Part shown: positions 45,066 to 52,907 of the stretch, piece by piece
Position numbering within the stretch: position 1 is the first letter of the stretch
Layout of the letters: the number at the start of each line of letters is the position of its first letter
Virus record (IMG/VR): IMGVR_UViG_3300028553_000034
Coordinates: 1 to 55,225 of that record
DNA length: 55,225 nucleotides
Origin: a virus
Strand: one strand, 5' to 3'
Position numbers and translations under genes: made by a program
Notes under the pieces: model-generated
Databases searched by the model: none
Seen by the model: the letters and a program-made list of their open reading frames with translations, nothing else
What the model was told of the DNA's origin: nothing

Positions 45066-45338
45066 ATGCCAAAAAGAAAACATACACCCATGTCTACATA
45101 CGAAGATTTTCTAAAAGAAAATTCTGCAGCAGCAACTGTTAGTTCAGTTGGTGGAATGGGTTCCCCTTCAATGCCAGGAAATCCAGGAACTCAGAATGAC
45201 TATGTCACTCAAGAAACAGGATCTGGTGATATTCCTTATACGTTGTCTAAAGGACAACCAAAGAAAATGAAGAAATCCTCCTTCGTAAGATTCAAAGATT
45301 TTATCAAAGGTAGTGAAGAACTAAGATCGGCCGTATAA
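45066..45338 (+). CDS. Putative internal head protein, 90 aa, capsid-targeting peptide
   Basis: The reading frame starts at 45066 (MPKRKHTP) or at an internal ATG, 45090, that gives MSTYEDFLKENSAAA directly. YEDFLKE is the targeting core, with LKE before Asn. After it comes a flexible Gly/Pro/Met/Ser-rich segment (SVGGMGSPSMPGNPGTQ) and a basic end (KGQPKKMKKSSFVRFKDFIK). A small, basic, mostly disordered protein fits DNA-associated internal proteins. The start choice is uncertain; the first ATG is kept because it sits 4 bases after the previous stop. Confidence 0.55.
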   Translation: MPKRKHTPMSTYEDFLKENSAAATVSSVGGMGSPSMPGNPGTQNDYVTQETGSGDIPYTLSKGQPKKMKKSSFVRFKDFIKGSEELRSAV

Positions 45339-45352
45339 GGTTTGCCGGCCGA
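45327..45352 (+). terminator. GC-rich hairpin at the end of the internal-protein group
   Basis: TCGGCCG (45327-45333) pairs with CGGCCGA (45346-45352) around a 12-base loop. It overlaps the stop codon of the preceding gene. No T-run follows, so it may protect the 3' end or weaken read-through rather than terminate fully. It is one of the most GC-rich stretches in the window. Confidence 0.45.
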
Positions 45353-45373
45353 ATAAATTTATAACAATGGACA

Positions 45374-45586
45374 GTGACCCTGAGAAACAGAAACAATCAA
45401 GGAAAAAAACTAAGAACTCTTGTTCTTGTTTTAGCAACATTCTTCAACCCTCTTGGGTTCGATGCCCTATTCCATCTGGTGATGACGTGGACGGGATCAT
45501 ATTGGATTACGGATGCAATTTTTTATGGCGTATCGGGATTGCTCTTTGGGCTGTATTTTTTGTTGTCGAAACGTGCAAAATCATAA
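45374..45586 (+). CDS. Small membrane protein, start uncertain (GTG)
   Basis: A 70-aa frame beginning with GTG. It has a basic N-terminus (TLRNRNNQGKKLR) and two hydrophobic helices: TLVLVLATFFNPLGFDALFH and YWITDAIFYGVSGLLFGLYF, ending LLSKRAKS. This hydrophobic pattern is far more protein-like than the overlapping ATG-started frame at 45367. Codon choice (CTG, GTG, ACG, TTG, GGG) differs from neighbours. No in-frame ATG exists upstream; either GTG is used or a 1-base change separates ATG 45367 from this frame. The function is unknown; it is an inner-membrane protein. Confidence 0.5.
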   Translation: MTLRNRNNQGKKLRTLVLVLATFFNPLGFDALFHLVMTWTGSYWITDAIFYGVSGLLFGLYFLLSKRAKS

Positions 45587-45611
45587 TAAAATAACTCTTA
45601 ACATATTTTGC

Positions 45612-45640
45612 AAAGGTCCATCAAAAATGGACTTTTGTTG
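45612..45640 (+). terminator. Terminator-like hairpin before dut
   Basis: AAAGGTCCAT pairs with ATGGACTTTT around CAAAA (ten pairs with one G-T), followed by a T-rich GTTGTCT. It lies 25 bases after the membrane-protein stop, in the 104-base gap before dut. It likely closes the upstream transcription unit. Confidence 0.65.
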
Positions 45641-45690
45641 TCTAGTATTGATCCTATTCAACTCGGATGTTCATAATAAAATAAAAAAAC

Positions 45691-46182
45691 ATGAAGTATA
45701 TCAAAATTCGAGATGTTAAATCTCCTACAAGAGGTACACCACATTCAGCAGGAATTGATTTCTATATTCCTAACGAATGGAACAATGGTGAATCTTATCA
45801 TCTAAGACCCGGCGGAAGTCTTCTTATTCCTTCAGGCGTTAAGTTAAAAGTTCCTAACGGACATGCTCTTATTGCATTCAATAAATCCGGAGTTGCAACA
45901 AAAAAAGGTGTTATTGTTGGTGCTTGTGTAGTCGATGAAGATTATCAAGGTGAACTACATTTACATATAATAAATATAAATCAACCTATCGAATCATTTG
46001 GTGAAACCGCTTATTCGTCTGATCCAGGATTTGTAGACATTATTCCAGGAGAAAAGTTAATGCAATTCATTATTGTGCCTGTAAATTACGTTGATCCTAT
46101 TGAAGTACAAACACTTGAAGAATTATTTCCTGAAGAATCTCAAAGAGGTGAAGGTGGATTCGGTTCAACGGGAATTAAATAA
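45691..46182 (+). CDS. dut: dUTPase (trimeric)
   Basis: A 163-aa protein with all five motifs in order: SAGIDFY (1), FNKSGVATKKG (2), GACVVDEDYQGEL (3), PGEKLMQFIIVP (4) and RGEGGFGSTG (5). Motif 1 is SAGID instead of DAGYD. It hydrolyses dUTP to dUMP and PPi, keeping uracil out of DNA and feeding dTTP synthesis. It opens the nucleotide/replication stretch that continues with polymerase and NrdBA. Confidence 0.93.
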   Translation: MKYIKIRDVKSPTRGTPHSAGIDFYIPNEWNNGESYHLRPGGSLLIPSGVKLKVPNGHALIAFNKSGVATKKGVIVGACVVDEDYQGELHLHIININQPIESFGETAYSSDPGFVDIIPGEKLMQFIIVPVNYVDPIEVQTLEELFPEESQRGEGGFGSTGIK

Positions 46183-46194
46183 ACTATAAATAAA

Positions 46195-46404
46195 ATGGAC
46201 TTACAAACAAAAGGATTAAATCCTAAAGATACAACAGCTGTTCAATGTGAACTATGTAAAGAAGAAAAATTCGAGGAAGTTACTTTTATTCGTAAAGCTT
46301 CTCGACTTCTAACAGGTGCTGCAAATGATACATATATCCCAGTACCGACATTCCAATGTAAATCATGCGGTCATATAAATAAAGAATTCATACCTAAATT
46401 TTAA
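46195..46404 (+). CDS. Small zinc-ribbon protein
   Basis: A 69-aa protein with two CxxC knuckles, VQCELCKEEKFEEVTF and FQCKSCGHINKEFIP, about 36 residues apart. RKASRLLTGAANDTYIPVPT lies between. The compact zinc-ribbon fold suggests nucleic acid or protein binding. TATAAATA at 46185-46192 precedes the start. It lies between dut and the polymerase N-terminal gene, and similar small ribbons occur beside replication genes in large myoviruses. Confidence 0.6.
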   Translation: MDLQTKGLNPKDTTAVQCELCKEEKFEEVTFIRKASRLLTGAANDTYIPVPTFQCKSCGHINKEFIPKF

Positions 46405-46407
46405 TAA

Positions 46408-47787
46408 ATGATCCTAGAAGTTGAAAACAACGAAAATCAAGTAATCATTTCTTATTTCGATAAGGAAGGAAGAATAAAAATTAAAGATTATCGATTAGAT
46501 AATTGTCCAAATTGGAAAGTTTGCTCAGATTCAGATCCTCGTAGAGATCCAGAATTCAAAAATTGGAATGGTAGATCTGTAAAGAAACAAAATTCTCCAC
46601 GATTCAATAAATTCTCTATATATGAATTTATCGATACTCTCCCAGAAGATGAAAAGGCAGAAATAACAGCTCTTAACTTTCCCAAAATTCAATCAATAGA
46701 TATTGAAACTGAAGTCATTGATTCATTCCCTGTTCCTGAAATTGCTCGGGAAAGAATCACAACTATTGCTATTGCAACTGAAGCTAATGCAACTATTGTT
46801 TTAGGATGGAAACCTATTTCTAAAGAACAAGAAAAGATGATCTTCGACAAACATCGAGAATATCTAAAAGAATATGGCGAATGGAATTTCAAATATATTT
46901 GTTTCGAAGACGAATATAACATGATGTATACTTTCATAAATAAATTCATACCAAATTTCAGTTTAATGATAGGTTGGAACTTTATTGGATTCGATTGGAA
47001 ATACATATATAATAGATGCAAGAAAATAGGTATCGACGTTTCTAGATGTTCGCCATCTAAGAAAATCTATGGCAAAGATAATATCCCAACTCACGTAGGA
47101 ATTATCGATTATTTAGATGTTTATCGTCGATGGGACCGAACAGTTGCAATCAAAGAAAATAACACTTTAGATTTCGTAGGAAATGCTGTTCTTGGAGTAA
47201 CTAAATTAAAATATGAAGGAACTCTGCAAGAACTATACGAAAATGATTATGACAAATATGTACTTTACAATGCTATTGATGCTGCGATAGTTTGTTTAAT
47301 ACATAAAAAACTTAAAACAATTAATGCGATTCTTACAATGTCTTGTCTTTGTAATTTGTCCATATATCGAGCATCTTCAGCTGTTAATCTTACTGAAGCT
47401 CTTCTTTGGAAAGGATATTATGATAGAAAATTGGTTATAGCAGACGAAAGAGGAGATTCAGTTAGAGGAGTTTATGAAGGTGCTTACGTAAAAGAACCAG
47501 AGGTAGGGATATTCAGAGCTGCAACATGTTATGATTATGCTTCTCTATATCCATCTGTAATGAGACAATATAACGTATCACCTGAATCATTCATAACGAA
47601 AACTCAAGATCCTGCAACATTAGAAAAATATAGAAACGACGAAAATTATATCGTTTCTGTAACAGGTGCTATTTATGATAACAAAGATACTTCCGTATTA
47701 AAAGAAATTCTTACGGATCTATATACAAAACGTAAAAAGTTCAAGAATCGTCATTTAGATATCGAACGATTATTAGTAAAAAAATAA
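46408..47787 (+). CDS. 43A: DNA polymerase gp43, N-terminal part (exonuclease, palm start, fingers half)
   Basis: A 459-aa protein. It has family-B exonuclease motifs ExoI (SIDIETE, Asp98/Glu100), ExoII (GWNFIGFDWKY, Asn191/Asp196) and ExoIII (YNAIDAAIV, Tyr287/Asp291), then polymerase motif A YDYASLYPSVMR (Asp376). It stops inside the first fingers helix (LYTKRKKFKNRHLDIERLL) before motif B. The missing motifs B and C are in the gene at 51664. The two parts total 854 aa, close to T4 gp43 (898). It probably associates with the C-terminal part to form one enzyme. An A7 run spans the last Lys codons. Confidence 0.92.
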   Translation: MILEVENNENQVIISYFDKEGRIKIKDYRLDNCPNWKVCSDSDPRRDPEFKNWNGRSVKKQNSPRFNKFSIYEFIDTLPEDEKAEITALNFPKIQSIDIETEVIDSFPVPEIARERITTIAIATEANATIVLGWKPISKEQEKMIFDKHREYLKEYGEWNFKYICFEDEYNMMYTFINKFIPNFSLMIGWNFIGFDWKYIYNRCKKIGIDVSRCSPSKKIYGKDNIPTHVGIIDYLDVYRRWDRTVAIKENNTLDFVGNAVLGVTKLKYEGTLQELYENDYDKYVLYNAIDAAIVCLIHKKLKTINAILTMSCLCNLSIYRASSAVNLTEALLWKGYYDRKLVIADERGDSVRGVYEGAYVKEPEVGIFRAATCYDYASLYPSVMRQYNVSPESFITKTQDPATLEKYRNDENYIVSVTGAIYDNKDTSVLKEILTDLYTKRKKFKNRHLDIERLLVKK

Positions 47788-47795
47788 AAAAATAC

Positions 47796-48794
47796 ATGGG
47801 ACTTTTTGATGAAAGAATAGAATATAAACCTTTTGAATATCCAGAATACTACACAGAAGGATGGTTAAAACAAGCGCAAGCTTTTTGGTTACATACAGAA
47901 ATATCCATGCAAGGTGATGTAAAAGATTGGAAAGAAAATTTATCAGCATCTGAGAAAAATCTAGTAGGAAACATCTTACTTGGATTTGCACAAACAGAAT
48001 GTGCTGTTTCTGATTATTGGACAGGGATGGTAACTAAATGGTTTCCAAAACATGAGATTAAGCAAATGGCTATGTTATTTGGATCTCAAGAAACTATACA
48101 TGCAACTGCATATTCATACCTAAATGAAACTCTAGGTCTAGAAGATTTCAAAGGATTTATGCATGAACCTACGATCGCAAACAAATTTGAATTTCTACTT
48201 TCAACTGAAGCAGATTGGACCCCTGAAGATTTAAGAACCTCCTTAAAAGCAAGAAGAGATGTTGCAAAATCTTTAGCTATCTTTTCTGCTTTTGCTGAAG
48301 GAGTTTCCCTTTATTCTTCTTTTGCTGTTTTATATAGCTTTCAAATGAGAAATCTACTTAAAGGAATCGGTCAACAAATGAAATGGTCAGTAAGAGACGA
48401 ATCTCTACATTCACGTATGGGATGTCAACTATTCAATCATGTATGTGAAGAATATCCAGAATTAAGAGAAAGTGTTCAGAAAGAAGTAATTTATGCTTCT
48501 AAATTAATGGTTGAAATGGAACATCGTTTCATCGATAAAATTTTCGAAGATGGTGATTTAGAAAATCTAAAATCCGAAGATGTTAAAAACTTCATCAGTA
48601 GAAGAGCAAATGAAAAACTTGCGGAATTAGAATATTCGCCTATTTTCGAATATGATATCGAATCCGCTAATCAACTTGAATGGTTCTATCATCTAACAGG
48701 AGGAGTAACACATACTGACTTCTTTGCAATCAGACCTACAGATTATGCCAAAGCAGGTGAAGATGAAAATTGGTCAGACGAAGAATTATGGTAA
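47796..48794 (+). CDS. nrdB: Ribonucleotide reductase small subunit (class I)
   Basis: A 332-aa protein. Metal and radical residues fit class I: SQETIHATAY gives Glu99, His102 and Tyr106 (equivalents of E. coli E115, H118, Y122); FAEGVSLYSS (Glu168); SVRDESLHSRMG (Glu202, His205). The C-terminus (GEDENWSDEELW) is the acidic tail that docks to NrdA. It generates the tyrosyl radical for dNTP synthesis. It is placed between the two polymerase parts, directly before nrdA. Confidence 0.93.
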   Translation: MGLFDERIEYKPFEYPEYYTEGWLKQAQAFWLHTEISMQGDVKDWKENLSASEKNLVGNILLGFAQTECAVSDYWTGMVTKWFPKHEIKQMAMLFGSQETIHATAYSYLNETLGLEDFKGFMHEPTIANKFEFLLSTEADWTPEDLRTSLKARRDVAKSLAIFSAFAEGVSLYSSFAVLYSFQMRNLLKGIGQQMKWSVRDESLHSRMGCQLFNHVCEEYPELRESVQKEVIYASKLMVEMEHRFIDKIFEDGDLENLKSEDVKNFISRRANEKLAELEYSPIFEYDIESANQLEWFYHLTGGVTHTDFFAIRPTDYAKAGEDENWSDEELW

Positions 48795-48815
48795 ATTAAT
48801 AAAAAAATAAAAAAT

Positions 48816-50615
48816 ATGATAGGTAACGCAGATTCAATAGCTGAATCATTAGGTTGGGAAGTTGGAGTAGATTATCCAATTTGGGGCCACACAGAAACTT
48901 ACTTAAAAACTATAAGCAAAGGCTATTTATTAGCAGGTGAAAAACCAAAAGATGCTTATTGGCGAGTTTGTACAACAGTAGCTAAAAGACTAGGAAAACC
49001 AGAAATGGCTTCTAAGTTTTTTGATTATGTTTTTAAAGGATGGTTAAATCTTGCCACTCCTGTTTTATCAAACACAGGAACCGAAAGAGGATTACCTATT
49101 TCGTGTTTTGGTATCGATGTTGCAGATTCTATTTTCGATATAGGAACAAAGAATTTAGAACTTATGTTACTAGCTAAACATGGAGGTGGTGTAGGAATTG
49201 GAATTAATCAAATAAGACCTGCAGGAACAGTTATAAAAAACAATGGAACTTCAGATGGTGTTGTTCCTTTTTGTAAGATATATGATTCAACTATATTAGC
49301 AACAAGTCAAGGTTCAGTTAGAAGAGGTGCTGCTTCAGTAAATATGGATATTGAACATAATGATTTTTGGGAATGGTTAGAAATTAGAGAACCTAAAGGT
49401 GATGTTAATCGTCAATCTCTTAATCTTCATCAATGTGTTGTGATATCGGATTCTTTTATGCAAAAGGTAGAATTAGGCGATAAAGAATCTAGATCTAAAT
49501 GGTCAGCAGTTCTTCGTAAACGTAGATCTACAGGAGAACCTTATATTATGTACAAAGGAAATGTTAATCGATCAAATCCCGAAGCATATTCAAAAAATGG
49601 ATTAAAAGTCTATATGACTAATATATGTTCGGAAATTACTCTACATACGGACGAATCTCATTCTTTTGTTTGTTGTTTAAGTTCTATTAATCTTGCAAAA
49701 TATAGCGAATGGAAAGATACAGATCTAATTTATACTTCTACGTGGTTTTTAGATGGTGTCCTTGAAGAATTTATTCAGAAAGCAAAATATATGTCAGGGT
49801 TTTCTAATTCAGTTCGTTCTGCAGAAAAAGGTCGAGCTTTAGGTCTTGGAGTTCTTGGTTGGCATACATATCTTCAAGAGAAAGGACTTCCATTTGAAGG
49901 TCTTCTTGCTCAATACGAAACAAGAAAAATCTTCTCACAACTTAAACTTGAATCTGAACGAGCAAGTAGAGATATGGCAAGAGAATATGGAGAACCACTT
50001 TGGTGTATCGGAACAGGAATGAGAAATTCACATTTAAGAGCTATTGCTCCAACAGTTTCTAATTCCAAACTAAGTGGAAATGTTTCTCCTGGAATCGAAC
50101 CATGGGCAGCTAATGTATTCACTGAACAAACTGCAAAAGGAACTTTCATTCGTAAAAATCCTACATTAGAAAGAGCCCTTAAGAAAATAAAGAAAAACAA
50201 CAAAGAAATTTGGGATCAAATACTTTCAGATGGAGGGTCTGTTCAAGGTCTAGATTTTCTTGACGGATGGTTCTTTAATGATAGCAATTTAGTTAACTCA
50301 GAAAAAATTATTGATATGACAGATTCTGAAAGGGCTGATCTAATTCCATTCAAAGACGTATTCAAAACTTTCAAAGAAATTAATCAATTAGAACTAGTTA
50401 AACAAGCAGGTTTGAGACAACAATATATAGATCAATCTGTTTCTTTGAATCTTGCTTTCCCAACTGAAGCTACACCTAAATTCATTAATCAAGTTCATAT
50501 GGAAGCTTATAAACAAGGAATAAAAACTCTTTACTATATGCGAACTGAATCAGTTCTTCGAGGAGATATAGCTATTAAAGCTCTTGATGAAAGCTGTTTA
50601 TCGTGTGATGGATAA
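48816..50615 (+). CDS. nrdA: Ribonucleotide reductase large subunit (class I), no ATP cone
   Basis: A 599-aa protein, shorter than E. coli NrdA (761), because the N-terminal ATP-cone is absent. Active-site elements: SNTGTERGLPISCFGID (Cys97), MTNICSEITL (Asn269, Cys271, Glu273), SFVCCLSSINL (Cys286/287) and LYYMRTES (radical Tyr pair). The C-terminus ESCLSCDG carries the CxxC shuttle. Without the cone, overall dATP inhibition is not expected. It makes dNDPs for phage DNA. Confidence 0.93.
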   Translation: MIGNADSIAESLGWEVGVDYPIWGHTETYLKTISKGYLLAGEKPKDAYWRVCTTVAKRLGKPEMASKFFDYVFKGWLNLATPVLSNTGTERGLPISCFGIDVADSIFDIGTKNLELMLLAKHGGGVGIGINQIRPAGTVIKNNGTSDGVVPFCKIYDSTILATSQGSVRRGAASVNMDIEHNDFWEWLEIREPKGDVNRQSLNLHQCVVISDSFMQKVELGDKESRSKWSAVLRKRRSTGEPYIMYKGNVNRSNPEAYSKNGLKVYMTNICSEITLHTDESHSFVCCLSSINLAKYSEWKDTDLIYTSTWFLDGVLEEFIQKAKYMSGFSNSVRSAEKGRALGLGVLGWHTYLQEKGLPFEGLLAQYETRKIFSQLKLESERASRDMAREYGEPLWCIGTGMRNSHLRAIAPTVSNSKLSGNVSPGIEPWAANVFTEQTAKGTFIRKNPTLERALKKIKKNNKEIWDQILSDGGSVQGLDFLDGWFFNDSNLVNSEKIIDMTDSERADLIPFKDVFKTFKEINQLELVKQAGLRQQYIDQSVSLNLAFPTEATPKFINQVHMEAYKQGIKTLYYMRTESVLRGDIAIKALDESCLSCDG

Positions 50616-50633
50616 AAAACTAATTAACAAATG

Positions 50634-50664
50634 AAGGGAGATGCAAATCTCCCTTTTGTTTTTT
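50634..50664 (+). terminator. Rho-independent terminator after nrdA
   Basis: AAGGGAGAT (50634-50642) and ATCTCCCTT (50647-50655) form a perfect 9-bp stem with a GCAA loop, followed by TTGTTTTTT. It lies 19 bases after the nrdA stop and separates nrdBA from the clamp and polymerase C-terminal genes. Confidence 0.88.
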
Positions 50665-50677
50665 ACATAAAATAAAT

Positions 50678-50896
50678 ATGGAAAATCCTGTATACGTATT
50701 AACTAAACCAAAAGCTAGACAAACAATAGAAGTCTTCGTAGATAAATCTATGGATGCCGATGGATGGTTTTTTGAAATCCGATACATCGAAAAGAAAACA
50801 AACAAAACAGCCCATTCACATTGTGTAATAAAAAAAGACCTAGAATCTTGGTTAAGATCACTTCAAAGTGAAGGATGGATTATGGAAACAAAATAA
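50678..50896 (+). CDS. Small hypothetical protein between nrdA and clamp
   Basis: A 72-aa protein. It has a beta-rich core (VEIRYIEKK region: DGWFFEIRYIEKKTNKTAH) and a C-terminal helix (KKDLESWLRSLQSEGWIMET). It starts just after the terminator in an AAATAAATATG context. No family is recognised. By position it may be part of the replication set. Confidence 0.5.
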   Translation: MENPVYVLTKPKARQTIEVFVDKSMDADGWFFEIRYIEKKTNKTAHSHCVIKKDLESWLRSLQSEGWIMETK

Positions 50897-50912
50897 ACAT
50901 ATAAAAATAAAA

Positions 50913-51662
50913 ATGAAAGTAAAAGTAACAAAAGTATCAGTTGCCCATCTTAATGGACTGATTCGAAAAATGTTGTTAATGGATACGTCGTTATACATTA
51001 ATATCAACAAAGATCAAGTATGGTCATCTGTCTATACACCAACTAAAGATGTTGTTAAATCGTTTTCTATGCCGACTTCAGATGTTTTTACATTTGAAAG
51101 CCCAATAGAAGAAACAATTAAGCTATCATTCTTTTCAGGATCTAGATTAGCAAATTGTATAGGACACTTCGATCCACATCATTTACAAATGGAAATATCA
51201 ATCTTCAAAGACGAAGACGAAGGGGTTTTCTATGCTGATAAAATGATTCTTCGTGATCAAAAACTAAAGATTGAAATTCATTGTCAAGATATTTCATTAG
51301 GTTTCACTTCAATGACAGAAGATCAAGTTACTCGAGCATTCGATAAATCTTCAGAGCTATTTCAATTCCAGTATTCAAAAGAAGACTTTACAAAAGTATC
51401 ATCTCTAATTTCTTTAGATAAATCAGAACTTCTAAAAATTACAGGTGAATCCGATGGAATTCATATTAAAACAGATGCATTCGATATCATTATAGATGAT
51501 AATCAAAAAATCAGCGATGGAATTCAAAAATCAACTTTCAAATCATTCTTTGAACGAGTAGATAAAGAAACATATCACGTTTCTGTTTGTGAAAACAAGC
51601 TAATTTTAACTTCTCAAGAAACAAATACTACAATCGCATTAAATCTTGCAATAACGGAATAA
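50913..51662 (+). CDS. 45: Sliding clamp gp45-like
   Basis: A 249-aa protein from the ATG at 50913 (an earlier frame start overlaps the preceding gene). T4 gp45 is 228 aa. It is entirely alternating strand/helix: FTFESPIEETIKLSFFSGSR, KEDFTKVSSLISLDKSELLK, GESDGIHIKTDAFDIIIDD and VSVCENKLILTSQETNTTIA, the last being like the final clamp strands. The place directly before the polymerase C-terminal gene (stop and start one base apart) supports it. Similarity is weak by eye. Confidence 0.65.
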   Translation: MKVKVTKVSVAHLNGLIRKMLLMDTSLYININKDQVWSSVYTPTKDVVKSFSMPTSDVFTFESPIEETIKLSFFSGSRLANCIGHFDPHHLQMEISIFKDEDEGVFYADKMILRDQKLKIEIHCQDISLGFTSMTEDQVTRAFDKSSELFQFQYSKEDFTKVSSLISLDKSELLKITGESDGIHIKTDAFDIIIDDNQKISDGIQKSTFKSFFERVDKETYHVSVCENKLILTSQETNTTIALNLAITE

Positions 51663-51663
51663 T

Positions 51664-52851
51664 ATGAATATAGAAAACTTAACGGATGAAGATATTCGAG
51701 GTTTAATCAAAGCAGATCTATCAGAAGAAGATATAGAACTTCTAAAAAAAGAATCCCTTAATTGTTATTCATTCGAACAAAGTATCAAACTTGCGATTAA
51801 CAGTATCTATGGTGCCTTTGCTAATGAATACTTTCATTTTTATAACATAGCAATCGCAGAAACAGTTACTCTTCAAGGTCAAGATGCAATCAAATACACT
51901 GAAAGATTAATTGAAAAATACTTCTCAGAATTTTTTCATCGAGATAAACCTTTACTAGCAGCTCTAGGTGTTAAAGAAGATCAAGTGGTTCCTCCTATTA
52001 AAGGAAAGGTATGGAAATATACAGATACCGATTCAGGTTACTTAATTTTCGAAGAATGTATCGAAGCTGTTAATTGGCAAGGGTCTGTAAAAGATTTTGT
52101 TTTAACACTTAACAATTTCCGATTAGCTGCTTATGTTAAGAAAGTTCTTGATGATTACGCAAAAGTAAATAACACAGAAAACTACTTAGATTTCGAATTA
52201 GAAACTATTGCAGAAAATGCTATATGGGTAGCAAAGAAAAAATACGTTCAAAATATCATTTGGAAAGATGGTAAGGAATATGAACCTTTAAGTTATATCA
52301 AAACTACAGGATTAGAAATTATTCAATCGAGTACACCTCCTTTCTGTCGAGAAAAACTTATTGAAATTGTAAAATTCATCTTCTCGAAGAAAAAATTAAC
52401 AGTAAAAGATAACGCTGAACTCGTAGGTCTAATCAAAGAAATAAAGAAAGAATTCAAGCTTTCTAATATCGAAAAGATTTCCATGTCTCGTGGAATATCC
52501 GATTATCGTAAATTTATTCTAAATGATACCGATACATTCGAAATGAATTCTGGATGTCCTATTCATATTCGAGCAGGTGGTTATCATAATTACCTACTAC
52601 ATCAAAGTGGAATGAAAGGTAAATATGAACTTATTGGTGCCGGTGGTAAAGTAAAATGGTATCATGCAGCCGATGATTTTTGTAATGTTTTCGCTTACAA
52701 ACCAGGTCAATTCCCTATGGAATTCGCTCCTAAAATGGATATAGAAGGACAATTTAGATCGACCATTATTGATCCTCTAAATCGAATTATCGTTCCAGCA
52801 GGATTACCTCCACTCAATCCTTCATTAGCTTATACGGTAAGTTTATTCTAA
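51664..52851 (+). CDS. 43B: DNA polymerase gp43, C-terminal part (fingers half, palm, thumb)
   Basis: A 395-aa protein. It begins with ~30 acidic residues (IENLTDEDIRGLIKADLSEE), then motif B SIKLAINSIYGAFANEYF (Lys42, Asn46, Tyr49), motif C WKYTDTDSGYLIF (Asp121/Asp123) and the KKxY-type WVAKKKYVQNI. The thumb follows. The C-terminus LAYTVSLF resembles the clamp-binding end of T4-type polymerases (SLFDMFDF) but is shorter. It lacks exonuclease and motif A, so it is inactive alone and must join the 46408 product. Confidence 0.92.
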   Translation: MNIENLTDEDIRGLIKADLSEEDIELLKKESLNCYSFEQSIKLAINSIYGAFANEYFHFYNIAIAETVTLQGQDAIKYTERLIEKYFSEFFHRDKPLLAALGVKEDQVVPPIKGKVWKYTDTDSGYLIFEECIEAVNWQGSVKDFVLTLNNFRLAAYVKKVLDDYAKVNNTENYLDFELETIAENAIWVAKKKYVQNIIWKDGKEYEPLSYIKTTGLEIIQSSTPPFCREKLIEIVKFIFSKKKLTVKDNAELVGLIKEIKKEFKLSNIEKISMSRGISDYRKFILNDTDTFEMNSGCPIHIRAGGYHNYLLHQSGMKGKYELIGAGGKVKWYHAADDFCNVFAYKPGQFPMEFAPKMDIEGQFRSTIIDPLNRIIVPAGLPPLNPSLAYTVSLF

Positions 52852-52907
52852 CTTATTAAAAATCAAGCATCTAATTAATCATATAATATAAAAAATTAAA
52901 AGTAAAT

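Noticed and set aside
45367-45594. ATG-started 75-codon frame (Cys-rich)
   Set aside because: The overlapping frame from 45374 gives two convincing membrane helices; the ATG frame has a scattered, unlikely composition.
47700-51760. Split intein as explanation of the divided polymerase
   Set aside because: Neither the last residues of the N-terminal part nor the first residues of the C-terminal part show Hint motifs or a terminal HN.
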